In this document: positions 33,990 through 44,819 of the stretch, piece by piece
How the letters are laid out: each line of letters opens with the position of its first letter
How positions within the stretch are numbered: position 1 is the first letter of the stretch
Assembly (NCBI GenBank): GCA_964020085.1
Contig: OZ026606.1
Span: forward strand, 1,714,060-1,778,059
Direction: 5' to 3'
DNA: 64,000 nt
Origin: Micromussa lordhowensis
Lineage: Eukaryota; Cnidaria; Anthozoa; Scleractinia; Lobophylliidae
The notes under the pieces: generated by a model
The model's input: only the letters and a program-made list of their open reading frames with translations
Database searches by the model: none
What the model was told of the DNA's origin: nothing
Translations under genes and position numbers: made by a program

Positions 33990-35880
33990 GTGACTGAGGT
34001 CCTTTGATTAATTTCCTTGTTACCACAACGTCGGCATCTCATAAGTCTTGTCCTGTATCAGAATGAATGAGACAGTTCTCTTAGCCTTATCCTTTCAGTG
34101 AGAGCCAGAGAAAATGACAGAACCCCTAATTTTCTTGTGTTTAAAGTTCGCTTAAGGTAATGGAAATCAGCTATCATGTGATAGAAATCTCGAGCTCATA
34201 AACTAAGCAGTTAAGTAGAAGTATGACCTTTTCGAGGTCATAATTTGCATCCTCGAGTAACGGATTTGTGCACTCTTTTACATGTAGCTATATCTGTTTT
34301 TCCTTCCGAACAATCTTTTCTTAACTTTTTCACTTAAAGAGGATAATTGTTACACCAAATTTAGGTAATAAAAAATATAGGTCACCATACGAGCATTTAT
34401 TTCGCTATCGAGCTTAGCTTGAGGGAAATCACTTACGCTGTGTAGGGATGCGCAATGCAATACTGAGCAATAACCTAAGTGTTAAAACGTTAGTAAGATC
34501 GTGAAAAGTCTGAAAATATCCATACGAAGTTCAGGCGCGGATCCACACCGGTTTCCACCGTTTTACGGAAATCGGTCAGATATTTCAGAATTACTCAGAA
34601 ACTCCAAAAAGGGGACTTAAGAAATAAAAAAATCCATAACACTTCCTAAGGGAACACGGCCCTGGACCCCTCTAGAAGGCACTCGTGTCGGAATCAGTCA
34701 CCATTTATTCTGGATCCGCACCTGAAGTTCTGCTTTGAAAAAGCATATACATGTGCATATGAGCGCTACCCGGAAAAGTGATGACTTTTGGTTGACCGGA
34801 AGCAACGCACGTTTCTGATGCGACTGCAAGATCTGGCAGTAACTGTGGTAAATACCGTTCATATAACAATATCCGCTGAATGTCCGCTCAATGAACTTAC
34901 TTCATGTTTACGAAGCTATCTAAAATAGAAGTTAGCCGGTGGGCTTACGCAAAGAGTAAAATCGCCCTTATTTCCTCAAATCCAATGCGAAAGTAAAAAA
35001 AGTTATTTGTTAAAGATTTTTTTTTGCGATCTAAAACCCTTTGTGAGTTGCGGCACTTCCTACCGGCTGGCTGGCTACGATACTTGCTACTGACTTTGAT
35101 AAGAAGGCTTCCTGTTTCCTCGTGCTACGGAGAAACTTAAAACATCTGATAAGATTAGACTGCGCGCAGACGTTAATCTAAGAGAACGTTATACAGTCAC
35201 TCATTGCGTCTCCTCCCTCCAGGGTCTGTTGTCACTGTGCTTGATGCAGCCTCTCTTCTGCGCGGAAGCCGGATGCACAGTAGCTGACGGTGCGATCGAG
35301 AAAATCCTTCATAAAAATTAACACCGTTTGTAGTCTTTGTAGCAAGTAGTTTTGGTTATCTTAGACTTCATATAAGAATCAAGGTTGTTATAAAGAGAGA
35401 TGCATGTCTAGCATGAGAGACATGAGATGGGGACATTCAGATGGACACTTAGCCTGCGAACAGGCTCCCGGCGAGCAAGGCTAAGTTTTGTAACCACGCC
35501 TTGTTGTTTAATGCTCAGTGACCGAGCCTCAATTTCCAAAATGGCCGTCTCTTTTACTCGAATGTTTATGTTTTTTGAAAGCGTCTTTTCCCGTGTAACT
35601 AAATGAAACTTTACAAAGACTGTTGTTAGCTGAGGAGTTAGCTGACTGATTTAGTAAGGTGAGAACAACTGAATTCTTATACTTATTATATATACGTTCA
35701 TCGTGCTACAAGCCATCCATCAACTTTTATTAAACCGTTTGTTTGTTAAGTTTAACTCTTTAGCTTAATACTTAATACATCAGATTGTCCTTTTGGGTGG
35801 CTTGGTTTAAAAATGAATTTTCTAAAACCCGGAACATAAAAAATCATACTCTGTAAAGCTAAAATCCTAGATTAAGACAC
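33990..35880. other. Spacer without recognised gene
   Basis: No convincing exon. AGCCTGCGAACAGGCT at 35453 resembles a single end of the 24336-25360 element family. Otherwise nothing supportable. Confidence 0.35.
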
Positions 35881-35893
35881 GTTTTCATCGACT

Positions 35894-37445
35894 GGTGCCG
35901 AGGTAAGACAATAATAAATTTTTCTTAATTTTAAAAGAGTGATCATCTTACTTTAACACTACAAATCATCTTAAAATAAGATAGTTACATCTTAGTATGA
36001 GGCATGGGGAAGGAACCAGTGTCCATCTTAATTTAAGCTTTTCCAGCCTTAAAATTAGCCACCAAACATCTTAACCACAAGGTGCCTAGATATGACTATT
36101 TAATGCTCAAAAACATCTTAGTTAGTCAAAGATGTTAAATTGTCTTATTTTGTGAATATGTAATTTATAAATGAATTACTCCACTTAAATGTTTAAAAAC
36201 TGGTCAGTCCAAAATGCAGACTAGGTACAAAATGCAGACTGAGGATAAAGACTGTTTTTTCGTCAAATATGTGATAACATGTCATTTTATAATTTACTAA
36301 GTGTCACGCAATTGCTTTTCTGTGGTCACCTTTGAAAAAAATTAACTTGTAGTCATTTTTTAGCCAAATGCAGACTTACATGTATATTTATTTTTCTTAA
36401 TTTTTAAAGACTGGATCATTGGATAATGCAATTGGCTTAGTCATCATGGGCCATGAGCCATTATACCATGCTCTACGAATATGGTAAGCGTACGCATGAA
36501 TTTTTTTTGAAGCATTTTTATTTTTGTTAAGTTTGTAGTTTGCTCTGTTTTTGGGGCATTTCTAATAAAACAATTATTCCACTCGCCCTTGTTGGATATA
36601 AGATGATTATAGCCAACTCAGCACTATGCGCCTCATTGGCTATCTACCATCTCATATCCATCACGTGCTTGTGGAATAATATTATTGTTAAATATTCATC
36701 TTCTGATATGTAAATTAAATGTATTCATACAAATAATAATGGTTTATATTGTCAACCACACCCTTAATTACATCTAGCTGACTGTGAATGTAATATAATG
36801 TACTGTAATGTAATATGTAATAATAAATATAATGTAAAATAATGTATAATGTGAATGTAATGCAATGTACCGGTAAATTCGTAATTAGTGTAACTGGGTA
36901 GTGTTTACAAGCATTAGTGTAGTTAACTATGTTATTTGTTTGTATCACTCTTGTAATTGTGTTTTAAACAATAATAAAATGTTAAAAAATTTAAAAGAAA
37001 AGTGAGCAATGCTTATGATGCATTGTAAGAATATACACAGTTTTTTAAAACTGCAATCTTAAATTTATTACTCCCAAAAAGTGTTAGTCTTAATTTAAGA
37101 TGCAGTGCGACTCAAAAATCTTAAGGATTGGGAAATTGTCTTGAAATTTATTTAAGTCTGTTCAATGTCTTGATTTAAGACATGTATCCTTTTAAAAACA
37201 GATAGTTAAGACTCCTTAAACTTAAAATAAGAGTAACAGATCTTTTTAAGATAATTTCATCTTAATTTAAGACACAATACAAATCTTAAAATAAGACAGT
37301 TAAGAATCTTATACAGAATAAGAGCTTAACATTCTTAAAATAAGATATAATTATCTTATTTTAAGCCATGGTGCCTCAAAATAAGATGACCGATGTCAAA
37401 GTTTAAGACGATGTTTACCTCACTTAGGATGCTCAACCTCTTAAC
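35894..37445. mobile_element. Element with clustered TCTTAAAATAAGA palindromes at both sides
   Basis: Two clusters (about 35925-36140 and 37080-37400) are packed with the palindromic core CTTAAAATAAG and with CTTAATTTAAG, more than ten occurrences in all. They flank a quieter 900-bp interior that includes a low-complexity TAATGTAA-rich stretch (36780-36880). The outer edges share GAGGTAA in inverted orientation (35896 and the complement near 37428). This is the look of a non-autonomous DNA element with subterminal transposase-binding repeats, but the boundaries are uncertain and no transposase is present. Confidence 0.5.
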
Positions 37446-37540
37446 TTAAGATTTTAGTTTTATGGTTTATTAAATTGCAAGATTACTAAAATGCTGAACA
37501 CCAAAAAATAGAAACTAAATAAATAAGTAAATAACCACCT

Positions 37541-37558
37541 GGCCCGGGTTGTTCGAAA

Positions 37559-37595
<37 letters not shown>

Positions 37596-37632
37596 GTGGA
37601 TAGCGCGGTTTGTTTTGTTAACACTTATCCGC

Positions 37633-37667
<35 letters not shown>

Positions 37668-37687
37668 GCCTTTGAACAACTGGGGCC
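37541..37687. mobile_element. Nearly perfect palindromic MITE
   Basis: The left arm starts GGCCCGGGTTGTTCGAAAGG, followed by TGGATAACGCTATCCACC. The right arm is its complement, ending GAACAACTGGGGCC. Arms are about 62 bp with a short TTTGTTTTGTTA-type loop. Internal GGATA/TATCC repeats add further pairing. Flanking CCTGG on both sides may be a target duplication. Confidence 0.85.
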
Positions 37688-37968
37688 TGGAATACTAAAG
37701 CAAGGACAAAAAAAATTCCTGAATTTCCTGATGTTAGCTCAATTTTTACGTAAAGGCAATGCGTTGGTCAGCGATCAAAAGCTCATTGCATTACGAGATC
37801 AGAATTCAATGGAATTACGGAAACCACTTCAGTTTATTCCCAATGAGAAACAGTGTAAAGTCTTCCTTGCCAGTGTAACAAAATAAAATGTCGAACCAAA
37901 AAAACATCACAAGGTCTATTGATTGTTCAGTGGACATCTCCATGGCCAACACACTGAGTGAAAACATG

Positions 37969-38142
37969 ATTGGTCGTCGCAGTTATACACAACTTAAGAA
38001 GTTGTGAAATTTAAGCCTGAAAAAATTTCAGGCCTGAATGGGATTCGAACCCATGACCTCTGCGGTATCGCAGTTGTGTATAACTGCGATGGTCAGTCAT
38101 GTCTTCATATCTTTCTCCACATTTCAAATATATGATCTTTCA
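37969..38142 (-). mobile_element. tRNA-derived SINE with inverted tail fragment
   Basis: Same family as 15776-16050: minus-strand B box GGTTCGAATCC and body TTCACAACTTCTTAAGTTG. The tRNA head is cut near 38069 and joined to an inverted copy of the family's end, so GTCGCAGTTATACACAAC at about 37975 is mirrored by GTTGTGTATAACTGCGA at about 38073. The flank continues at 38421 after the element nested at 38143-38420. Confidence 0.7.
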
Positions 38143-38420
38143 TACAGTTGAACCCCGATAACTTGAACCCTTGGTAACTCAAATTCCCCGCTAACTCGAA
38201 GTAAAACTGATTTCCCTTGGATTTGCCTTGGATATTTACTGTAATTTTAACCACTATAACTCGAAACCCCAATAACTCGAAACCCTGTTAACTTGAAGCA
38301 TTTTTCACTTTTGCGGAATCATGAGCCGTAACATTTTGCACTGGAAGAGTACAAATTGACTTTATAACTCAAAGTAATTTCATTTCCCTTGGCAATTTGA
38401 GGTACTGGGGTTCAGCTGTA
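38143..38420. mobile_element. Non-autonomous Tc1/pogo-like element
   Basis: Ends are TACAGTTGAACCCC and, in complement, TACAGCTGAACCCC, with TA at both borders as expected for Tc1/mariner-type insertion. The interior consists of many TAACTCGAA-type repeats. Joining the flanks across one TA restores the ATATATGATCTTTCATATA border of the SINE family, so the element inserted into the SINE flank. A truncated relative lies at 55064-55264. Confidence 0.8.
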
Positions 38421-38752
38421 TATTCACTTGTGCACAGAGTGAAATGTGAAATCTTCGACCTCATTTTTTTTTTTTTACTATTTTTTTATTTTACTTAAAG
38501 CACAAATACTAGAGTAATACAAACAAATATAAAGTTAATTACACTAACGCTTACGCTACCCCCTAACACTAATTACAACTGACTTACATTTTTATTCACA
38601 GTCAGCTAGATATAGATTATAGTGTGGTTAATAATATAAACCTATATAATAATTTGTACAGATATTTAAACAAATTTCTTTTGAGTAGAGCGTTTGTATA
38701 CACAACTGCATATATAACTATTAGTACTTAAATTTATTGGGGAAACATGTTA

Positions 38753-39180
38753 TTACGATAACATGTTTTCCCATTTTTTATAATGAATAGATTCTTTTTT
38801 ATTCTTTTTTGCAATTAAAGATTCAAGTTTCCGAGTTTCAGTTGTTTTAGCCTTCAGTAAGGATACAGACAGCTTGATATTTTTACAACGACATGAGTAA
38901 ATGGTATATTTCCCAAGAATGATTATGTGATTTAACAAACAATTCGCTGGGATATTATTGGGAATACCAAAGAGGATCATTATCTCATCAAGCTTATCAA
39001 TTTTCATATTGTGAACATTTAGCCAAGAAATAACCGAAAGCCAAAAGTTTTTAGTATAGGTACAACTGATGAGAAGATGCTCAGGAGTTTCTTCGTGATC
39101 TCCACAAAAAGTGCACGTTTGTTGAGATCACGAATTCCTCTAACATTTAAGGAAAGAACATTAAAGCAAACGTTGTTCAT
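38753..39180 (-). pseudogene. L1 ORF2 start fused to ORF2 end
   Basis: The first roughly 18 codons read MNNVCFNVLSLNVRGIRDL, the classical N terminus of L1 endonuclease. The other frame takes over at the junction with a CxxC...H...C cluster (TCTFCGDHEETPEHLLISC) and runs to TAA at 38753, as at the end of L1 ORF2. The two parts are in different frames. The junction lies in AACAAACGTGCACTTTT, compatible with joining at short shared sequence. Confidence 0.75.
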
Positions 39181-39601
39181 AAGAGTAGGTTGATCGATGT
39201 TGCATTCCTAAAATATGAAAATGAACACGGTATAATAATCGAGTGCGACTTAAATGATTTAAATTTGTATCTAACAGACTGCGATAAAACTGCATGGACA
39301 TAAAATGAAAATGAAGACTGAGGGCGAAAATAAGTTAACAAATCCCACATACCTCTTGCTCCAGAAGAACTGTTTACGAGCACGAATAAACGCCTTATAC
39401 ATCATTCCACCCGAAACTCTTTCACCGGAGCGTAAAACGATCAAACAGGGAACGCCCATGAGGTGTGAGATAAAATAGCATAACGGATAAAGTAGAAAGC
39501 GACAAATATAGCAGGAATTTTCTACTGTTCTTAAATTAACATTTTCTAGAGAAAATGAATAATTATGATAGCAGCGTTAACCCAGATAAACTTATTACAT
39601 T

Positions 39602-40110
39602 TTACATTTTAACGCATTTACCGTCAATGTAAAGTTTGTCGGGCTCTGATCTACTGAAATATGCACGTTTACCATCCTTCCTGGCATTCTTTAACTTCTC
39701 CATTTGGAGCTTTCGCATCTCGTGGATTTCTTTCGGGAGGTCTTCATACATCCTGTATCCTGTTTCCTTGAGTTTACGTCCGCATCTAAGCACCCGTTCT
39801 CGGTCTGAAAACCTTAGGAAGCGTGCAATAATGATCCTTTGTCTTCCATTTTCCTTTCTCGGCTTGCCCATTCGGTGTACTCATTGATATTCGATATTCT
39901 GTGCATCTTCTATTCCCAGAACTCTTCCTAAGAAATCAGTCAGCACCGCTTTTGTATTTTCAGTGGACACTTCGCCCCGCTGACTAGCTCCATCTTCTTT
40001 GCTCAATGCGAAAGTTTCGGGGATGCCTTCAAATTTCAAGTTTTCACGTTGACTGTAGGCCTCCAAATATAACAGTTTTCTGCGAGTATCATATGAAAAG
40101 ATTGGAGGTG
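39602..40110 (-). pseudogene. L1 ORF1, C-terminal part, one nonsense codon
   Basis: The frame reads LLYLEAYSQRENLKFEGIPE (start of the RNA-recognition-like domain), TDFLGRVLGIED, a TGA at 39881-39879, then VHRMGKPRKENGRQRIIIA and the C-terminal domain ending KLYIDGKCVKM. The stop stands where relatives have arginine (QRVHR), so it fits a CGA-to-TGA change. The 5' part of ORF1 with the coiled coil is missing. Confidence 0.8.
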
Positions 40111-40559
40111 CGGACTTCTCTGGTTTTACTTAGAGTATTGATGGTAAAACACCACTATTTTTAGCTCTCAAAGTTTCTTTTTGGCTGCACGTGAAAAAAT
40201 AATAATGTTAGAAAGTTAACGTTCTTATTTCCATTATTAAGCTCGATTCCACTGGTTTCTCAAGTCCAGTCTACTAGCAAATACTCCTTTCTGGACCAGC
40301 AGCTGGCAATCAAGTTATTTTGTTGTAAGCGGTATCTAAGGGGTCAAATAAAGCTCAAGCCACGCTCAGTTTGGTCTCCTTTAGGGGTTTAATTCATATT
40401 TTCGAACGAGCATCCCCGAGGTTTTCCTTTTGGGTTGTCCCCCTCCCCCCCTCCCTGATCCCAGGATGAATGCATGGCTGACTACAGTAGATACATTATC
40501 ATAATTATATTTTGGTGGGAAAAGATGACCACATGTGCACAATATCTCCTGTTTGAAGC

Positions 40560-40800
40560 ATGTGTTTTAGTATTCCCAGAAGAATGGGTTTTTATCTAAG
40601 TTTTGGGTTTAAGTAATCCGACATTAGGGTTCTTTTGTGTTCCTGGGTTTGGTAAGTTTTATTAATCAGGTATTTAGGATTTTTTAATGCATTGCGGGTT
40701 TTTTGTAATTTGTGTTCCGGGTTTTAGTATTCCAGGGTTTAGTATTCTGGCGTTCCGGGTTAAAGTGTTCCGGTGTTCCAGCATTCCTCCGTTCTTGGTT
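40560..40800 (+). repeat. Degenerate short tandem repeat
   Basis: Many variants of GGGTTTTAGTATTCC and GTTCCGGG follow each other with spacing of about 15-25 bp. Old minisatellite. Confidence 0.6.
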
Positions 40801-42224
40801 TCAGTACTAGCCAATCATGGTCATCCCCATGACTTGAAATCTGGAGCACTGCCCATGGGGTCTCAGTACAGTGCAAGTAATGTTTATAATTATCATTATT
40901 ATCCACCAGAGAACTAACTTTGATTAAAAGGGACAATGACCAGATACAGTGTAGATATCATTGGCATGAGTGTTTGCTGGAAGTGTAATCTCCAAAGTTC
41001 ATGCCACTAAGAGATGGTGAGTATAAAACACATACTTGTATTTTGAAACAGAGATAGCAATTACTGTTATCTTTATTTTGTTGTATGAGATTGTTATCTG
41101 TTAGTCAGTAAGCCAGGTTCTAAGATGTAGGTTGGGTTTTTACTACTTCTGTGGAGGTGCTGGACCAAACTTTTTCTCAGGGTCAAGGGTATTGACAAGG
41201 CCTTCCAAGGGGGTAGCCATGTCGCCATGTCACATTCTTTCATGTACCAATGTCGCCTAACGAGGAGAAGCAAATGTCAATGTCATTTTTTTGCATGGAG
41301 TCGCATGTCACTGTCACTACAGGGTTGCTTTTTTTAGAGTTTATTCAATGGAAAAGCACACAAGTTTCTGACAATTGCATACTTTACAAGAGAATACAAT
41401 TTGTAAATAGCCAAAAAAGTCCAAAAGGACAATGCTGTTGTCTTTTCTAGTGCTTCTTGAGTCACTGTTGAATTTTAGGGGTGCATTTGATTCGCTTGTT
41501 GCTGATTAGAAATTCCTGTATTGCTTGTTTTTAGGGTTGTGTCGCTTGTTGCTTTTACCCCTTGGAAGGCCTCATTGGCTGCACATCCATGAATCTTTGT
41601 GGTGTATCACTTTCTGCCTTACATTGTTTTCTGACTTTAATTAGTAAGTTGTTCTTTTTAGTTAGAGCTAGAGTTGCTCCTGGTTGCACCACAGGCAACT
41701 CTTACACTTCTTTCATGCTCTCCAAATTAACTGGATGTATCATAACTGAATGACGCATATTAAACCATGACTTGATATTGATGCTAAAATAAAAGTGATG
41801 TTTGGTCAAATTTACGGAGTCCAATTGCATTCATTTTAAAAAATAATACTGAGACAGTGGGAAGTCTCTATCTGTTCCTAAAATGTAGGGACAGTAATTT
41901 CTGGACCGGTCTTTTTCTTTTTGCTTGCACATGTGCACCGCTTTCTGAGTTAAAAACATTTTTGTGAGTCTTTGCTTTGTAGTTAAAGTTTCGGAAGAGG
42001 CCACTTTGCACAACTGGGCTCATTTTATAACACTCAATTAAGAGAGTATAATCATAAAATATTTACACTACTGTTATTCAAGCAGATGTTATGTTGCCTT
42101 GTTAACAACACAGTCTCACTTATACTGGACTATTAAACATTTATGTATTACATTTATGTATTACTCCCTATTGCTTCTTGTTCTATGTTCTTTGAAAATT
42201 TAGAAACATTTACTAATTAAATAA

Positions 42225-42425
42225 ATGTGGCTTTACCTTTGCACACTTCTACTTTCTCTATACCGCCATCTACAGCTCTACACTTCTTGTAACCCCACCT
42301 AGTTATCTGTATATTTCTATGGTTCTACCCTTCCTGTCTTTTACATCTATACTCTTCTACAACTCTACCTTTTAGTCCCTCTACCTTAATGCTCCTACAG
42401 CTTTACCCTTCTACCATTTTTTGTT
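42225..42425 (+). repeat. Pyrimidine-rich degenerate repeat
   Basis: Variants of CTTCTACACTCTACC recur through this stretch without a fixed period. Purine/pyrimidine strand bias is strong. Confidence 0.55.
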
Positions 42426-42968
42426 TGTACTTTTTTAATATGGATTTTCACTACTACATACGTTAAGTAAAATACGTGGGCGGGGGAAAGGGGATGTTGT
42501 TTTTGGCAAAGATCACACTTCTCAGCTGAGTCCACAAAACAAAGAACCATTTATTGTCACTAAAGAAAAGAACTAATCAAGCAGCCATGCACTTTGGGTG
42601 CACTTTGTAATTTACTGAGTGTGAACAAATTATTTTCATGAATAACACCTCTGTGAGTAGGCACATATTGAGACAATTGCAGGATCTACTCTGATGTTCT
42701 TTTGTTACCATTCAATCTACTCTCAAACTAATTGACATAGCTTGTACTGACCCAATTGTACTAAGTAAGATGTAACAAACTCAGTTAAGAAACACTTAAC
42801 TCAAACTTCCTATGTGCTAATACAAGCATTAGATAAGTCTAACTCTTGGAATGTTATTGTTTCTTGATTTGACTTCAACCAAATGATTTTTTCTATATTT
42901 TTTCTACTATGAGATACAAACTATCCTCACCAGTGGCTGTTCATAGTTAATGCAGGAAGACAGAAAAC

Positions 42969-43144
42969 TACAGTGATACCCTCTTAATGTGGTTACCAAT
43001 GGGCCATAAAAATCCAGCTGTATTAACAGGGGTTCTTTAAATAAGAAAATGACTTCTTGAGCATTTGCTTGGGCTGGAATAAAGTTGCTGTAATAACATG
43101 GCGCTCATATTAACAGGGTAGCAGTAAGACAGGGTTTCATTGTA
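42969..43144. mobile_element. Small Tc1/mariner-like element
   Basis: Ends TACAGTGATACCCTCTTAAT and, in complement, TACAATGAAACCCTGTCTTA with TA borders. About 175 bp, no coding capacity. Confidence 0.6.
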
Positions 43145-43337
43145 TACATTAAAGTGAACCTAAGGATCTCTAATTATTTTTCTCCTAGGGTGAAGTATCA
43201 ACCGAACAATGTCTTGTCACATTATAATTTATAAATAATAAGGACAGTTTTAGTAATCCTGCTCTTACATCTAGATCTCTAGTTCTTATTACTAAATTAA
43301 CAATCAGTAAATGTTTCTATTCCTTTGTTTGTTTCAG

Positions 43338-43476
43338 AGTTTCTGTGGTCAGATATCCTTCCAAACAACAGCGTTGCTGTATAAATGATAAATGTGATGA
43401 CAACTTTATCATATCAGTGATGACTCCAAAGCAATACATGATGGTTGTTGACAAACCAGACCAGTGTTCATCAATG
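43338..43476 (+). CDS. Candidate internal exon of an unrecognised gene
   Basis: Bounded by a strong acceptor (TTTGTTTGTTTCAG) and a strong donor (ATG|GTAAGT). One frame is open throughout, starting VSVVRYPSKQQRCC and continuing through NFIISVMTPKQYMMVVD. Cysteine content and composition look protein-like, but I recognise no domain and found no partner exon with confidence on either side. It could be an isolated remnant. Confidence 0.3.
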
Positions 43477-44470
43477 GTAAGTCAATAATTTTTTTCTGAG
43501 ATTTGGTGTATTGTTGTTATTTACACTTGCTGCTCCAAGTTGCATTTGGGAGTCTTGCAATGTCTCACTTGAACAAACAACAGAAACAATACCCCCAGCC
43601 ACAGAACAACAACAGCTGCTAACAAGCAAAAGAATTACAAGCTTACGAGAGCTGCTACACTTATGGGCATTTGAACCTAAAGCTAAAATCTACATTGAGT
43701 GTATTGGAAGGAACATAGTCCCCTCCATTAACTATGGAAGGAACAAATGGGTCATCATAGTCTTGGCAGTGCAATGTACATTTCATTCTCTTTTGCTTTG
43801 TACAGCCAAATGACAAACTTTTCTGTAGAAGTTATAAGTTAAGATACGTGCAGTACTATGTGGAGGGAGCTGACAGCAACCAAATTAGTTTACAAGCAAC
43901 TGAGACATGCTAAATTAAGTTAGGTACAGACTGTAGGTAAAGTCTGAGCTGCCTGAGTTTGTCCCGGTTCCTGTAGCATGGGATGCTTGTATTATTCAAT
44001 TAGTTAAGTAAGCACGGCTCGATGGAAGAGAATGTTTAATGTCAATTAATACCGTGGATAAATAAAGAATACCTACCTAACCCATTGCAGGGTTACCCCC
44101 AGCATAAATTACTCATCTCTCAGTTAGTACGCGCACTGTGATTGGTCAATTTAGTGGGCCGTATTCTACGCTAAAATTTAAAGCTGTTTTTGTTGCCAAA
44201 ATGTTCCGTGATTTATCGCCAAGTGTTCTTAACTTTTATAGCAAGTGAAAGTTTGAAACTTTCTTTTAGTTCTGAAATCGTGTATTAAAAACTTAACAAC
44301 GATTTCAAATTGACTCGTTTTACTTTCGAGGTACGTCAGAAATTTGAAGCCGTTCTGCCTGAATAATTATAAATAATAATAAAGTGTAAAAAAATGAAAT
44401 AAAGTGTATATAGAGTGTGAATAGAAATCGTTCCCGAACGCGTCAGACACACAGTAGAGATATAATAAAT

Positions 44471-44641
44471 ACCTTACTAACCTCGTCTTCTCGCTATGTA
44501 CTACTGTATTAGTTACGATTCCTTGTTTTTCCCCTTCGATTTATGGCCCGCGCGCTTCGCTCTTAGGCCATAAATCAATAGGTTAAAAAACTCGGTCCGT
44601 AACTTAAAGTAGTGCCCTCAAACTCGGTTAGTAAAGGGTAT
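44471..44641. mobile_element. Inverted-repeat element
   Basis: Left end TACCTTACTAACCTCG, right end in complement TACCCTTTACTAACCGAG. The interior holds a second small palindrome (ATTTATGGCC...GGCCATAAAT at 44540-44577). Confidence 0.65.
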
Positions 44642-44649
44642 ACATATCT

Positions 44650-44815
44650 CCTGGGTGGAGAGAGGCACTGTGAAAGTAAAGTGTCTAGAACATAATGCCA
44701 TGAACACAATGCTATAAACTATGGCTCAGACAGGGCTGGAACCTAGACCACGTGAGCCCCAGTCCTGAGGACATCAGCCGTTAGGCTTTCACATCTCCAA
44801 CTGGTGACAAGCAAG
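44650..44815. mobile_element. SINE-like interspersed repeat, copy 2
   Basis: CTGGGTGGAGAGAGGCACTG, then AAGTAAAGTGTCTAGAACAT and GGGCTGGAACCTAGACCACG. The last part is a reversed B-box-like segment, so this family may be tRNA-derived on the minus strand. See 9205-9360 for the family. Confidence 0.55.
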
Positions 44816-44819
44816 AGTG

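Larger units (their letters stand above)
38464..40110 (-). mobile_element. L1-like LINE, 5'-truncated, with most of ORF2 deleted
   Basis: On the minus strand it runs from the middle of ORF1 (about 40110) through the start of ORF2 to an oligo-A tail (complement T run at 38466-38477). ORF2 begins at ATG 39180 with the endonuclease start (FNVLSLNVRGIRD), then jumps near 39130 into the last segment of ORF2 (CTFCGDHEETPEHLL...). More than 3 kb of endonuclease and reverse transcriptase is therefore missing. Confidence 0.8.

Noticed and set aside
36715..36948. 77-codon minus-strand frame
   Set aside because: Low-complexity AT-rich sequence inside the palindrome-rich element.
43511..43813. 100-codon frame after the candidate exon
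   Set aside because: Starts in intron-like sequence right after a strong donor and has no recognised motif.
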